DNA of 35,000 bases from an uncultured Oscillospiraceae bacterium (lineage in GTDB: Bacteria; Bacillota; Clostridia; Oscillospirales; Acutalibacteraceae), in the NCBI GenBank assembly GCA_905192745.1, contig CAJJLZ010000025.1, positions 1-35,000 of the forward strand. Reading direction: 5' to 3'. This document shows positions 13,353-21,329 of the stretch, one piece after another. The translations under genes and the position numbers were made by a program. A model generated the notes under the pieces. The model did not search any database and had not been told where the DNA came from. It worked only from the letters and a program-made list of their open reading frames with translations. The number at the start of each line of letters is the position of its first letter. The first letter of the stretch is position 1.

Positions 13353-15206
13353 CTACCGGTCCCGTCCCTCGTCAAAGAAGCGGCGGACCGCCTCCGCAGA
13401 AGGACGGGAAATGCCCTTCACCGCCGCGAGTTCCTCCACCGACGCCTCCCGGATCGCTTTCATCGACCCGAAATGCTTGAGCAGCGCTTTGGCGCGGGCT
13501 TCGCCGATGCCCTCGATCTCGGTCAGCACGGTGCCGATTCCGTTCTTCTGCCGCCTCTGCCGGTGATAGGTGATCGCCCAGCGGTGCACCTCCTCCTGAA
13601 TGGAAGAGATCAGAGTAAACGCCGAGCGGCGGGCGTTGATGGATATCTCGCCGCCGTCCTCCGCAATGGCGCGGGTGCGGTGATGGGCGTCCTTCACCAT
13701 ACCGAACACCGGGACGGCCAGCCCAAAGGAGGCAACCACCGGCCGCACGGCCGACACATGACCCCGGCCGCCGTCCAGCAGGATCAGATCGGGCAGACGG
13801 CCAAAGCCGGTCCCCTCCTCCTTATGCTGCTCGTATTCGTTCAGACGGCGGGTAATAACCTCCCGCATCGAGCCGTAGTCGTCCTGCCCCTCCACCGTTT
13901 TGATAAGAAAGCGGCGGTAGGCGGACTTCAGGGGCTTTCCGTTTTCAAACACCACCATACCGGCGACGTTGTCGCTGCCGCCGGTATTGGAAATATCGTA
14001 GCTTTCGATATATGCGGGCGGTTCGGGGAGGCCCAGCAGCCGGGCCAGCTCGTCCAGCGCGGCGGCGTCCCGTCCGGCCATGCCGGATTTCCGGGCGATC
14101 CGCTCCGCCGCGTTGTTGCGGCACATTTCCACCAACTGGGCCTGTTCGCCCTTCTGCGGCTGGACAACGCGCACCCGCCGTCCGGCTTTTTCGGTCAGCC
14201 AGCGTTCCAGAAGCTCGCCGTCCTCGATCTCGCCGTCCACCGTAATCTGAGGAGGCACATGCTCCCGCATCGAATAATACCGGCGGAGGAATTCCGCCCG
14301 CGCCGCCGGCAGTCCGGCGTCCCGGTCCATGCTGTCCACCAGGAAATCCTCCCGGTCGGCCAGCCGTCCGCCCCGAAAGCTGAACACCTCGAAACAGATA
14401 TCCTCCACGCCCTGCGCCAGAGCGATCACGTCCTGTTCCTGAATGCGGGACATGACCACCTTCTGCTTCTGCCCCAGCCGTTCAATGGCGTGGATACGGT
14501 CCCGCAGCCGCGCCGCCTTCTCAAATTCCAGATTTTCGGCGGCTTCCTCCATCCGGGCGCGCAGGGTTTTCAGCATCTGCTCGCTGCCCTGCGTCAGGAA
14601 CTCCAGCGCCTGATTCAGACGCTCGTTGTAGTCGCTCTCCTTCACCCGGCCGGTACAGGGGGCGCAACACTGCTGGATATAATGGTTGAGGCAGGGGCGC
14701 TCCCGTTTTCCCTTCACAAAGGTTCGATTGCAGGTGGGGAGCTGGAACACCCGGCAGGCCTCGTCCACCGCCTCCTGCACGGTGAAGCTGCTGACGAAAG
14801 GCCCCATATACCGGGCACCGTCGTCCAGCTTCATCCGGGCGATCGCAATGCGGGAGAAGGGGGGCGGGGAAATCCGGACATAGTGGTAGCCTTTCGCGTC
14901 CTTGAGCAGGATGTTATACTTCGGGTTATACTGTTTGATAAGGGAGCATTCCAGCACCAGCGCCTCAAATTCGCTGTCGGTCACAATGTAGTCGAAATGG
15001 TCCACATGGGAGACCATCCGGCGAACCTTCTCGGGATGGTTGGTGTCCGAACCGAAATACTGGCTGACCCGGTTTTTCAGCGCCTTGGCCTTGCCGATAT
15101 AAATAATGGCGTTCTGCGCGTCCTTCATAATATACACGCCGGGCAGGAGAGGAAGCGCCATCGCCTGCCGGCGGAGTTCCTTTACTTTTTCCGTTCGATG
15201 ATCCAT
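13353..15206 (-). CDS. uvrC: Excinuclease ABC subunit C (UvrC)
   Basis: 617 residues, the full length for the family. UvrC makes both incisions around a bulky DNA lesion in nucleotide-excision repair. The GIY-YIG nuclease domain is N-terminal (PGVYIMKDAQN...IIYIGKAKALKNRV, about 22-47). A UVR motif (EEAAENLEFEKAARLRDRI) lies in the middle and contacts UvrB. The RNase H-like C-terminal nuclease (ESYDISNTGG, LILLDGGRGH) and a terminal helix-hairpin-helix pair follow. I start it at 15206, behind GAAGGACGCAGT. The frame continues to 15311, but only through the HPr terminator hairpin, which reads as alanines. No uvrA or uvrB is adjacent. No separate promoter is visible after the HPr terminator. 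Confidence 0.97.
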   Translation of the reverse strand: MDHRTEKVKELRRQAMALPLLPGVYIMKDAQNAIIYIGKAKALKNRVSQYFGSDTNHPEKVRRMVSHVDHFDYIVTDSEFEALVLECSLIKQYNPKYNILLKDAKGYHYVRISPPPFSRIAIARMKLDDGARYMGPFVSSFTVQEAVDEACRVFQLPTCNRTFVKGKRERPCLNHYIQQCCAPCTGRVKESDYNERLNQALEFLTQGSEQMLKTLRARMEEAAENLEFEKAARLRDRIHAIERLGQKQKVVMSRIQEQDVIALAQGVEDICFEVFSFRGGRLADREDFLVDSMDRDAGLPAARAEFLRRYYSMREHVPPQITVDGEIEDGELLERWLTEKAGRRVRVVQPQKGEQAQLVEMCRNNAAERIARKSGMAGRDAAALDELARLLGLPEPPAYIESYDISNTGGSDNVAGMVVFENGKPLKSAYRRFLIKTVEGQDDYGSMREVITRRLNEYEQHKEEGTGFGRLPDLILLDGGRGHVSAVRPVVASFGLAVPVFGMVKDAHHRTRAIAEDGGEISINARRSAFTLISSIQEEVHRWAITYHRQRRQKNGIGTVLTEIEGIGEARAKALLKHFGSMKAIREASVEELAAVKGISRPSAEAVRRFFDEGRDR

Positions 15207-15278
15207 ACTGCGTCCTTCGCCTTTCTCTCCCCCGGAGGCTTTTCCGATTTCCAGCGGCGCCGCCGTTTCCCCGATAGC

Positions 15279-15306
15279 AAAAAACGCAGCCGCTGCTGCG
15301 GCTGCG
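15279..15306 (-). terminator. ptsH (HPr) terminator
   Basis: A perfect 9-bp GC stem (CGCAGCCGC 15285-15293 with 15298-15306, loop TGCT) followed on the minus strand by six T's (15279-15284). A textbook intrinsic terminator between HPr and uvrC. Confidence 0.9.
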
Positions 15307-15349
15307 CTCATGGATGCCGATGTACGATCTTTGCCGGACGGTCCGCCGC

Positions 15350-15613
15350 TTATTCGGCAAAACCGGACTGCACCAGACTGACCAGCCCATCCACCGCGGC
15401 TTCCTCATCGGCGCCGTCGGCGATAATGCGGATGTTGGTACCGCCCACGATGCCCAGAGACAAAACGCCCAGCAGGCTCTTCGCGTTCACGCGGCGCTCT
15501 TCCTTCTCCACCCAGATGGAGGATTTGAATTCATTCGCCTTCTGGATAAAAAACGTCGCGGGACGGGCGTGAAGGCCAACCTGATTCTGTACCAAAACGT
15601 CTTTTACATACAT
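15350..15613 (-). CDS. ptsH: Phosphocarrier protein HPr
   Basis: 87 residues. HPr passes phosphate from enzyme I to the sugar-specific enzyme IIA proteins of the phosphotransferase system. The active-site His15 (VGLHARPAT) and the regulatory Ser46 (NAKSLLGVLSLGI) are both at the standard positions. His15 excludes a Crh-type paralog, and Ser46 implies control by HPr kinase as in other Firmicutes. I start it at the Met at 15613 behind GGAGAGGGAG; an upstream in-frame start would add 8 non-family residues. Single-gene unit with its own promoter and terminator; ptsI and hprK are not in the window. Confidence 0.95.
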   Translation of the reverse strand: MYVKDVLVQNQVGLHARPATFFIQKANEFKSSIWVEKEERRVNAKSLLGVLSLGIVGGTNIRIIADGADEEAAVDGLVSLVQSGFAE

Positions 15614-15637
15614 GAGCAATCTCCCTCTCCAACTCAA

Positions 15638-15678
15638 GCGCCCGTCTTGTCCGGTGGAAGACCGGACGACGCGGGCGC
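15638..15678 (-). other. Structured 5' leader of ptsH
   Basis: Between the ptsH promoter and the ribosome binding site a two-part hairpin forms. The outer 7-bp stem GCGCCCG/CGGGCGC (15638-15644 with 15672-15678) and inner 7-bp stem GTCCGGT/ACCGGAC (15649-15655 with 15661-15667) are separated by an internal loop. No T-run follows, so it is not an ordinary terminator. Confidence 0.5.
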
Positions 15679-15733
15679 GGCAAAAAACTGTGTATTACCT
15701 GTCTACATGCTCTACCTGCATCAGAATACCGTT

Positions 15734-15761
15734 ATTATATCACAAATCGTTTTTCCGTCAA
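15734..15761 (-). promoter_or_regulatory. ptsH promoter
   Basis: On the minus strand TTGACG (15756-15761) and TATAAT (15734-15739) are 16 bases apart, and the -10 is extended by TGA. Transcription from near 15727 leaves a leader of about 115 bases. Confidence 0.8.
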
Positions 15762-15869
15762 TCGGATTTTGCCCAACTCCCGGGAAAATGTCGCATTTTT
15801 GGATTCCTGCCCTATTTTCCGGGTTTCGTCAACCCTGCGTTTGTAAATTCTGTCAGCGCTGTTCATAAC

Positions 15870-15884
15870 TTTTAGTAACTAAAA
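15870..15884. other. Palindrome TTTTAGT-A-ACTAAAA
   Basis: A perfect 7-bp inverted repeat around one base in the AT-rich gap between trmD and the ptsH promoter. It looks like a regulator-binding site, but it is about 110 bases from the nearest promoter and no regulator gene is next to it. The rest of 15762-15991 holds no gene or clear terminator that I can support. Confidence 0.3.
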
Positions 15885-15991
15885 ACGAAGGAGAAAACAA
15901 AGCGGGACAAATACCGGCGAAAGCAGGAGAAAAACAGCAAAAAACGTTCCAATTGCAGGGATAATCTTTTGTAACGGAAATCAAAGCCTTT

Positions 15992-16735
15992 CTATTCGGC
16001 GCCCGTTTCCTCCGCCTGCGCCGCCAGAAATGCCCGTTCCTTTTCGGTCAGCTCCGCCGATTCCAGCAGATCCGGACGACGGCGAAGGGTACGCAGGAGG
16101 GACTGCTCCCGCCGCCATTTCGTGATGTTGGCATGGTGGCCGGACAACAGAATCTCCGGCACCTCCCGTCCCTCCCAGACGGCGGGCCGGGTATACTGCG
16201 GATATTCCAGAAGGCCGGAAAAATGGCTTTCCTCGGTGAAACAGACGTCGTCGGAAAGCACGCCGGGAACCATCCGGGCGATACAGTCCAGCATCACCAG
16301 CGCGGGCAGTTCCCCGCCGGTGAGCACATAGTCGCCGATGGAAATCTGTTCGTCCACCAGCGCGTCCAGCACCCGTTCGTCTACCCCTTCATAATGCCCG
16401 CACAGCACGCAAATATGCGGTTTTTTCGATAATTCGAGCGCTTTTCGCTGCGTCAGCGTCTCCCCCTGCGGAGACATGTAAATCAGATGCGGGCGCTCCC
16501 CCACCTGCTCGCAGACCGCGCGGAAGCAATCCGCAATAGGCTGGGCGTACATCACCATCCCCATCCCGCCGCCATAGGGATAATCGTCCACCTGTTTCTG
16601 CTTGTTCAGGGTATAATCCCGGATCTGGTGGGTATGCACCTCCAGCACGCCCTTGTTCTGCGCCCGGCCGAGGATGCTTTCCCCCAGCACCGTTTCGCAC
16701 ATTTCCGGGAACAGGGTCATCAGATCAAATCTCAT
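15992..16735 (-). CDS. trmD: tRNA (guanine(37)-N(1))-methyltransferase TrmD
   Basis: 247 residues. TrmD methylates G37 next to the anticodon of tRNAs reading CNN-type codons, which prevents +1 frameshifting. SPOUT-fold trefoil-knot residues are present: YMSPQG (86-91), LCGHYEGVDERV (111-122) and IGDYVLTGGELPA (133-145), with the DYPYGGGMGMV segment (51-61). The ATG at 16735 lies inside the last codons of rimM (11-base overlap). A TTG two codons earlier is in frame but adds nothing. Translationally coupled to rimM. Confidence 0.97.
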   Translation of the reverse strand: MRFDLMTLFPEMCETVLGESILGRAQNKGVLEVHTHQIRDYTLNKQKQVDDYPYGGGMGMVMYAQPIADCFRAVCEQVGERPHLIYMSPQGETLTQRKALELSKKPHICVLCGHYEGVDERVLDALVDEQISIGDYVLTGGELPALVMLDCIARMVPGVLSDDVCFTEESHFSGLLEYPQYTRPAVWEGREVPEILLSGHHANITKWRREQSLLRTLRRRPDLLESAELTEKERAFLAAQAEETGAE

Positions 16736-17237
16736 CGTCAAACATCCCTTTGATCGGCCGGATTTTCATCACGCCGTCCGCCACGTCGGTATCGATCACC
16801 ACCGACGGCACGGCGGGGATCAGGCGTTCCCCCTGCGGCGTGCGGATATGATACACGTCGTTCGCGCCGGTCGCGCTGACGTCCGAGAGGACGCCGTACT
16901 CCGCGCCGCTGTCCGCGTCCAGCACCCGCAGGCCGATCAGATCCTGAATAAAATACGACCCTTCCGGAAGCTGCACGTCCGCCCGGTTGAGATACAGGAC
17001 ACGGCCCCGAAGCACCGACGCTTCCTGCGCGCTGGTCACGCCCTCCAGCGTCATCAGCACGATATTCTGATGGGGGCGGGCCTTCACCCGGACCGGCGTT
17101 TTTCCCTCGTCGTAATACAGGGTGGTGAACCGGGCGAGGAACGCCGGGGAATCGCACCACGGCTGCACCCGCACTTCTCCCCGGACCCCGTGGGTTCCCA
17201 CGATCTGTCCGGCCTCCAAAAACTGCTTAAACGGCAT
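16725..17237 (-). CDS. rimM: Ribosome maturation factor RimM
   Basis: 170 residues from the chosen start. RimM binds S19 and helps mature the 3' domain of 16S rRNA. The N-terminal barrel signature AGQIVGTHGVRGEVRV and the C-terminal PRC-barrel (YFIQDLIGLRVLDADSG, LIPAVPSVV) are clear. The frame begins at an ATG at 17249, but that codon abuts AAAGGA. The Met at 17237 (MPFKQFLEAGQIV) matches the family start better, at 12-base spacing. The usual partners rpsP upstream and rplS downstream of trmD are absent here. Confidence 0.95.
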   Translation of the reverse strand: MPFKQFLEAGQIVGTHGVRGEVRVQPWCDSPAFLARFTTLYYDEGKTPVRVKARPHQNIVLMTLEGVTSAQEASVLRGRVLYLNRADVQLPEGSYFIQDLIGLRVLDADSGAEYGVLSDVSATGANDVYHIRTPQGERLIPAVPSVVIDTDVADGVMKIRPIKGMFDDEI

Positions 17238-17290
17238 AGTAATTTTCATTCCTTTGCAGAAAGCCGCGGCCTTCCGGCCGCTTTCTATTC

Positions 17291-17319
17291 AGTATATTCG
17301 ATTGGCCGGAAAAAGGCAA
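17291..17319 (-). promoter_or_regulatory. rimM-trmD promoter
   Basis: On the minus strand TTGCCT (17314-17319) and TATACT (17291-17296) are separated by 17 bases. The leader contains a small hairpin GCGGCC-GGAA-GGCCGC (17266-17281) with a GNRA-type loop just before the ribosome binding site. Confidence 0.6.
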
Positions 17320-17331
17320 CCGCTCCCCCGG

Positions 17332-18948
17332 TCAGTTCAGCTCACGGTACAGCCGCACGCCCTGCGTCCGCAGCAGGAGAAACGCCCCCAGCGCCGCCAG
17401 AAGAACCGCGCCGGTCACCCCGAGCGCGGCGAAGGCCCGCATTCCGGCAGGGCAGGCCGCCACCGCCGCAATCCCGAGAAGGGGCAGAAGCATTCCTCCC
17501 ATTACGCAGAGGAAGGAGGGGACGCTCTGCTTGATGACCTGCGCTTCATTCGTCCAGGTCAGATTGGGAAGATACAGGTTTATCAGCAGCCCGGCCGCCG
17601 CCATCAGCAGGGCGAAGGCCAGCGGCGTGAGGAAGAGGAAAACAAGCTGCACACCGGTCAGTGGCAGAGCCAGAGCGATCATTCCGCTGCAAAGCAGGGA
17701 AAGCGGGACCGTCACCGTCAGATTGACCAGAATCTTACTGCCGAACACCAGCATGGGCGTGACCGGCAGGGACTTGGCCAGCCAGAGACGGCTCCCCTCC
17801 AGCGAGACGGAACACATGGTGGTGCAGGACATCCCCACCAGCATGGAAAGAGCAAAGGGCGCGAAATCGCCGGCCAGCGCGGCAAGCCCCGGAATTTCCA
17901 GCAGCTGTTCCACCTTGGCGGCACCCATGAACAGCAGCGCGCCGCTCGCCAGAACGGCCAGAATCATCCCGATTGCGGTGTTCATCACATACAGCGGAGA
18001 AGAAAAGTACCGCCGCAGCTCCCGCTTATACAGCGCGTTCAGCGGGGTGGATACCTTCAGCGCCTTCATCCGGAAGCGGGAGGAGGCGCGGCTGGTGGTG
18101 AGCGCGGTGTTGAGACTCTTGTAAAACCGGCCGATCAGCACACAAAAGCCCGCGAACAGCGCGGCCGACAGCAGCACAAACAGCAGCAGGGAGAGCAGAT
18201 TCCCCCCGCACAGGGCGTCGGTATACAGGCGAACCGGAGGATACAGACCGTACACCGCGCCGGATAGCATTTCGGCCAGCCGGGACAAGTCCTCTCCGTT
18301 CCACTCCCCGCCTGCCGGCAGACCGGTGGACAGCGCCATCAGGCCGATCACCAGCGCCACCGTCAGCAAGAGGTTAATCAGGCTGGTGCGGCGGAAGCGG
18401 GAGGAGATCAGGGTAATCAGCGAACCGGCCGCCAACGCAAGGATCATCGGCACCATCGGCACGAAAAGCAGCAGAACCGGCATCAGCGGATAAAACCACC
18501 AGGGCGGGGCGTTCAGCACCGCATACACAATCCCGGACGGCAGCAGCACCATCGCCGAAAAGCCGAGGTCCATCAGATAAAGCTGCGAAAGGCGAACGGC
18601 CACGACCACGGCCGTCGGCACCGGCAGAGCCATGGTCATATCATAATCCCTGAAGCCGAACAGCACGCCGTTCACCTTATACACCGTGGTGAACAGCGTT
18701 ATCAGGGAAGCAACCGCCATCATCACAGCCGGCATCAGCTCCGGCGCGCCGATCTGCTGAAAGCCGATCCCCATCAGGACGCTGTAGGTAACGATCGCAA
18801 AAACGATCATAACCCCGGCAAACGCCATCATCGCCGTGAAGCCGATCAGCTTTTTCTTTTCTCCGGAATCCCGCGCGTGAAGCGCTTTATTGATCCCGAA
18901 CGCGCCCAGAAGCTGAACCTTCAGCAGGACGCAGAATTGTTTTCCCAT
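17332..18948 (-). CDS. Large ABC-2 type exporter permease
   Basis: 538 residues with roughly a dozen hydrophobic helices in two halves. Conserved-looking loops include VLFGFRDYDMTMALPV (about 92-107, an L-F-G-F-R-D-Y-D motif) and KALKVSTPLNALYKRELRRYF, near the middle, followed by a second hydrophobic block. This size and layout match the Firmicute two-domain ABC-2 permeases encoded beside a single ATPase. Function likely export, substrate unknown. It follows the ATPase gene by 36 bases and ends 13 bases before the rimM -35 box, with no strong terminator in between. Confidence 0.85.
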   Translation of the reverse strand: MGKQFCVLLKVQLLGAFGINKALHARDSGEKKKLIGFTAMMAFAGVMIVFAIVTYSVLMGIGFQQIGAPELMPAVMMAVASLITLFTTVYKVNGVLFGFRDYDMTMALPVPTAVVVAVRLSQLYLMDLGFSAMVLLPSGIVYAVLNAPPWWFYPLMPVLLLFVPMVPMILALAAGSLITLISSRFRRTSLINLLLTVALVIGLMALSTGLPAGGEWNGEDLSRLAEMLSGAVYGLYPPVRLYTDALCGGNLLSLLLFVLLSAALFAGFCVLIGRFYKSLNTALTTSRASSRFRMKALKVSTPLNALYKRELRRYFSSPLYVMNTAIGMILAVLASGALLFMGAAKVEQLLEIPGLAALAGDFAPFALSMLVGMSCTTMCSVSLEGSRLWLAKSLPVTPMLVFGSKILVNLTVTVPLSLLCSGMIALALPLTGVQLVFLFLTPLAFALLMAAAGLLINLYLPNLTWTNEAQVIKQSVPSFLCVMGGMLLPLLGIAAVAACPAGMRAFAALGVTGAVLLAALGAFLLLRTQGVRLYRELN

Positions 18949-18984
18949 CGTTTCGGCCCCTCCCCTTTCCGCAAAGAATTCGTA

Positions 18985-19698
18985 TCAGTCGGTCAGTTCC
19001 AGGAACACGTCCTCCAGGCTCTGATCGCCCTTCACGCTTTCGGTCGTGCCGGCGGCGATAAGCCGCCCCTCCTTGATGATCGCCACCTTGTTGCAGAGCT
19101 TTTCCGCCACATCCAGCACATGGGTGGAGAAAAAGATCGCGCCGCCCCTTCCGCACAGCTCATGCATCAATTCCTTTAACGTGTGGGACGCCTTCGGGTC
19201 CAGCCCGACGAAGGGCTCATCCAGAATCAGCAGCCGGGGCTCATGGAGCAGGGCGGAGATAATCGCCAGCTTCTGCTTCATCCCGTGGGAATAGGCGGAG
19301 ATCAGGTCCCCCAGACTGGCGGTCAGCTCCAGCGCGTCGGCGTACCGCTGAATCCGTTCCTCCCGTTCCGCCTTTCCCACGCCGTAGATATCCCCGATAA
19401 AGTTCAGGTATTGGATGCCGGTCAGGTGGTCGTACAGGTCGGGATTATCCGGGATATAGGCCAGCAGCCGTTTGCAGGCCACCGGATCCTCCTTCACCGA
19501 CACGCCGTCCACCCGGATGTCTCCCTCTTCAAAATCCAGCACTCCGGCGATTGCCCGGATGGTGGTGGTTTTCCCCGCGCCGTTATGGCCGATGAAGCCG
19601 AAGATGTCCCCCGCCTCCACCGTCAGGTTCAGCCCATCCACCGCTTTCTTTCCGCCTTTGTACCGCTTGGAAAAATTTGTAATCGTCAGCATCGCCAT
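18985..19698 (-). CDS. ABC transporter ATP-binding protein
   Basis: 237 residues, the ATPase partner of the 538-residue permease. Walker A GHNGAGKTTT (37-46), signature YSHGMKQKL (136-144), Walker B LLILDEP (156-162) and H-loop STH (191-193) are intact. The signature is SHGMK rather than LSGGQ, common in this ABC-2 subgroup. The start at 19698 lies 8 bases after AGGAGG. The pyrE terminator ends only about 30 bases upstream and I see no promoter in that space, so transcription may come through the terminator. Confidence 0.93.
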   Translation of the reverse strand: MAMLTITNFSKRYKGGKKAVDGLNLTVEAGDIFGFIGHNGAGKTTTIRAIAGVLDFEEGDIRVDGVSVKEDPVACKRLLAYIPDNPDLYDHLTGIQYLNFIGDIYGVGKAEREERIQRYADALELTASLGDLISAYSHGMKQKLAIISALLHEPRLLILDEPFVGLDPKASHTLKELMHELCGRGGAIFFSTHVLDVAEKLCNKVAIIKEGRLIAAGTTESVKGDQSLEDVFLELTD

Positions 19699-19723
19699 GG
19701 CTTTTTCCTCCTGTCGCCGCGTC

Positions 19724-19764
19724 TGTGAAAAAGAGCGCTTTCGCCTGCGGAAAAGCGCTCTTTT
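19724..19764 (-). terminator. pyrE terminator
   Basis: A 13-bp perfect stem (AAAAGAGCGCTTT 19729-19741 with AAAGCGCTCTTTT 19752-19764) continues into TTTTTCAC on the minus strand, 11 bases past the pyrE stop. It lies directly upstream of the ABC ATPase ribosome binding site. Confidence 0.85.
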
Positions 19765-19775
19765 CGTACCGGTTT

Positions 19776-20444
19776 CTAAATGCCGTATTGCCGCAGGTAG
19801 GCTTCCATCTTCTCCCGCATTTCGTCGTCCACAATAACCTGTCCGTCCACCGGCGTGTTATGCAGGGTTTCGATAATCTCCCGCACCGTCACGATGGGAT
19901 AGGTATCGATGCCGTATTCCGCCTTGATCTCCTGAATGGCGGAAAGCTCGCCTTTTCCCCGCTCCATCCGGTCGGCGGACACCACGAGGCCCGCGATCTC
20001 CACGTCGGCGATTCCTTTCAGGATGGGCAGGCATTCCCGCATCGCGGTGCCGGCGGTAATCACGTCCTCGATGATGACCACCCGGTCCCCGGCTTTCAGC
20101 GGATACCCGACCAGCACGCCGCCCTCGCCGTGATCCTTGGCCTCCTTGCGGTTAAAGCAGTAGTTCACGTCCCGGCCGTACTTATTGTACAGCGCGATGG
20201 AGCAGGCCACCGACAGGGGGATGCCCTTATAGGCCGGGCCGAACAGCGCGTCCACCCCGTCCGGAAAATGCTCCTGCACGCAGGCGGCGTAATACTCGCC
20301 GAGCTTCGCGGCCTGCGCGCCGGTGCGGTAATTGCCCGTGTTGATGAAGTAAGGGGTCCTCCGCCCGCTCTTGGTCACAAAATCCCCGAAGGTCAGCACC
20401 TTCGACCGCACCATAAATTCAATAAATTCCCTTTTATACGACAT
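19776..20444 (-). CDS. pyrE: Orotate phosphoribosyltransferase PyrE
   Basis: 222 residues. It transfers ribose-5-phosphate from PRPP to orotate, making OMP in pyrimidine synthesis. The PRPP-binding motif VVIIEDVITAGTA (122-134), the flexible-loop segment NRKEAKDHGEGG (98-109) and the N-terminal SGRRTPYFINTG (26-37) identify it. It starts at 20444 behind GGAAAGGATTGTGACTT. Last gene of a unit with the Smr and unknown proteins; no other pyr gene is nearby and no PyrR-type attenuator is recognisable. Confidence 0.96.
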   Translation of the reverse strand: MSYKREFIEFMVRSKVLTFGDFVTKSGRRTPYFINTGNYRTGAQAAKLGEYYAACVQEHFPDGVDALFGPAYKGIPLSVACSIALYNKYGRDVNYCFNRKEAKDHGEGGVLVGYPLKAGDRVVIIEDVITAGTAMRECLPILKGIADVEIAGLVVSADRMERGKGELSAIQEIKAEYGIDTYPIVTVREIIETLHNTPVDGQVIVDDEMREKMEAYLRQYGI

Positions 20445-20478
20445 AAGTCACAATCCTTTCCGTCCGGTTTCCCGGCAT

Positions 20479-20497
20479 CAGCGTCCGGCGGACGCTG
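20479..20497 (-). other. Hairpin in the gap before pyrE
   Basis: CAGCGTCC (20479-20486) pairs perfectly with GGACGCTG (20490-20497) around a GGC loop, 35 bases upstream of the pyrE start codon and followed by a CCGG-GAAA-CCGG mini-stem. No T-run follows, so it is an RNA structure rather than an evident terminator. Confidence 0.4.
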
Positions 20498-20519
20498 CTC
20501 TATTCCGGCGTTCAGCCGG

Positions 20520-20945
20520 TTACTGTTCCGTTTTCTCCAGAAAACGACGGCCCCTTGCGGTGAGCACCGCCCGGCCGCGGCGGATATGGGGCGTATCAAA
20601 CAGGAAGCCGGGGCGGCCCTTTCCTTCCTCAACCATCCCGCACAGCAGGGCGTAGACCGCCGAACGGCCGTACACCGCGTAATCCGAGGCCACCGTCACC
20701 GCCGGACCGAAATCCAGCCGGATCAGCCCCGCTTCCGCCAGACGGGCAAGCTTATCCCCGCGCGCCTTCACGGTCTCCATCGGTTCGTCCGCCGCTTCCA
20801 GACGGACGTTGTTCAGCGCGGTGGAGCGCAACTCCCGATCCCGGCTGCTCCACAGCTCGAACCGGACGACCGGATATCGTTTCGCCGCCGCGACGCTTTC
20901 CAGCAGCGCCCGCTCCTCCGGAGACAGCGGCATTGTCTTTTCCAT
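20520..20945 (-). CDS. Unknown soluble protein in the pyrE operon
   Basis: 141 residues, no membrane segment or signal peptide. I do not recognise a family. The mid and C-terminal region reads like small helices followed by strands (GDKLARLAEAGLIRLDFG, then RGRAVLTARGRRFLEKTEQ at the end). That is reminiscent of winged-helix proteins, where a short helix pair ends in a GLI-type turn and the tail has a T-x-x-G-x-x motif. This is a weak structural guess. The start at 20945 follows GAAAGGA at 10 bases. It lies 69 bases after the Smr gene and 75 before pyrE, with no intervening promoter. Confidence 0.7.
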   Translation of the reverse strand: MEKTMPLSPEERALLESVAAAKRYPVVRFELWSSRDRELRSTALNNVRLEAADEPMETVKARGDKLARLAEAGLIRLDFGPAVTVASDYAVYGRSAVYALLCGMVEEGKGRPGFLFDTPHIRRGRAVLTARGRRFLEKTEQ

Positions 20946-21014
20946 ATTGCTGATTTCCTTTCCTGAACATTTCTTCGGGTTTTGCGCCTGTGATCCGCCT
21001 TTTCCTCCGAAAGG

Positions 21015-21299
21015 TCATTTCAGGATCAGGACGGTCACGCCCGGATTCAGTCCCACCATTTTGGAGCGGATACGGGGATGCTTCAGGCTGACGCGGACCA
21101 TGTCCCGCAGTATGGTGCCGCCGGAATATCCGTGGATCACGGTCAGCTCCCGCACACTGCCGTCCAGCCGGCTCAGCAGCCGTTCCAGATGGCGCTTCGC
21201 CTGCTCCCTGGTCATGTGGTGGATATCCACCTCCGCCTTCTGCGCGGTGGAAAACCGCGGCGTACCGGGCGGAACCATCCGATGCGAACTCTCCGCCAT
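21015..21299 (-). CDS. Small Smr (MutS2 C-terminal) domain protein
   Basis: 94 residues that are essentially one Smr domain. VDIHHMTREQAKRHLERLL corresponds to the domain's opening L-D-L-H-G motif, and ELTVIHGYSGGTILRDMV to its H-G-x-G-x-G core. Both motifs are off-consensus: HHM replaces HG-L, and the second has one extra residue before the glycines. Smr domains bind or nick nucleic acid in other proteins; activity here is uncertain. The longer frame starting at 21341 runs through the promoter (-10 at 21330-21335), so the true start is the Met at 21299 behind AAAGGGGG. First gene of the unit with the unknown protein and pyrE. Confidence 0.8.
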   Translation of the reverse strand: MAESSHRMVPPGTPRFSTAQKAEVDIHHMTREQAKRHLERLLSRLDGSVRELTVIHGYSGGTILRDMVRVSLKHPRIRSKMVGLNPGVTVLILK

Positions 21300-21329
21300 A
21301 CTGCCGCCCCCTTTCGCCGCGTTTTTACC

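Noticed and set aside
15207..15311. Longer uvrC start with an alanine-rich N terminus
   Set aside because: This stretch contains the ptsH terminator; the family start and ribosome binding site are at 15206.
12312..15572. A 1086-codon open frame on the plus strand
   Set aside because: It lies opposite proC and uvrC, whose families are certain. Its translation is rich in His, Gln, Gly and Arg with no domain, as expected for the antisense of GC-rich genes.
20446..20519. PyrR-type attenuator before pyrE
   Set aside because: A hairpin exists, but there is no following T-run and no PyrR-binding loop consensus that I can recognise.
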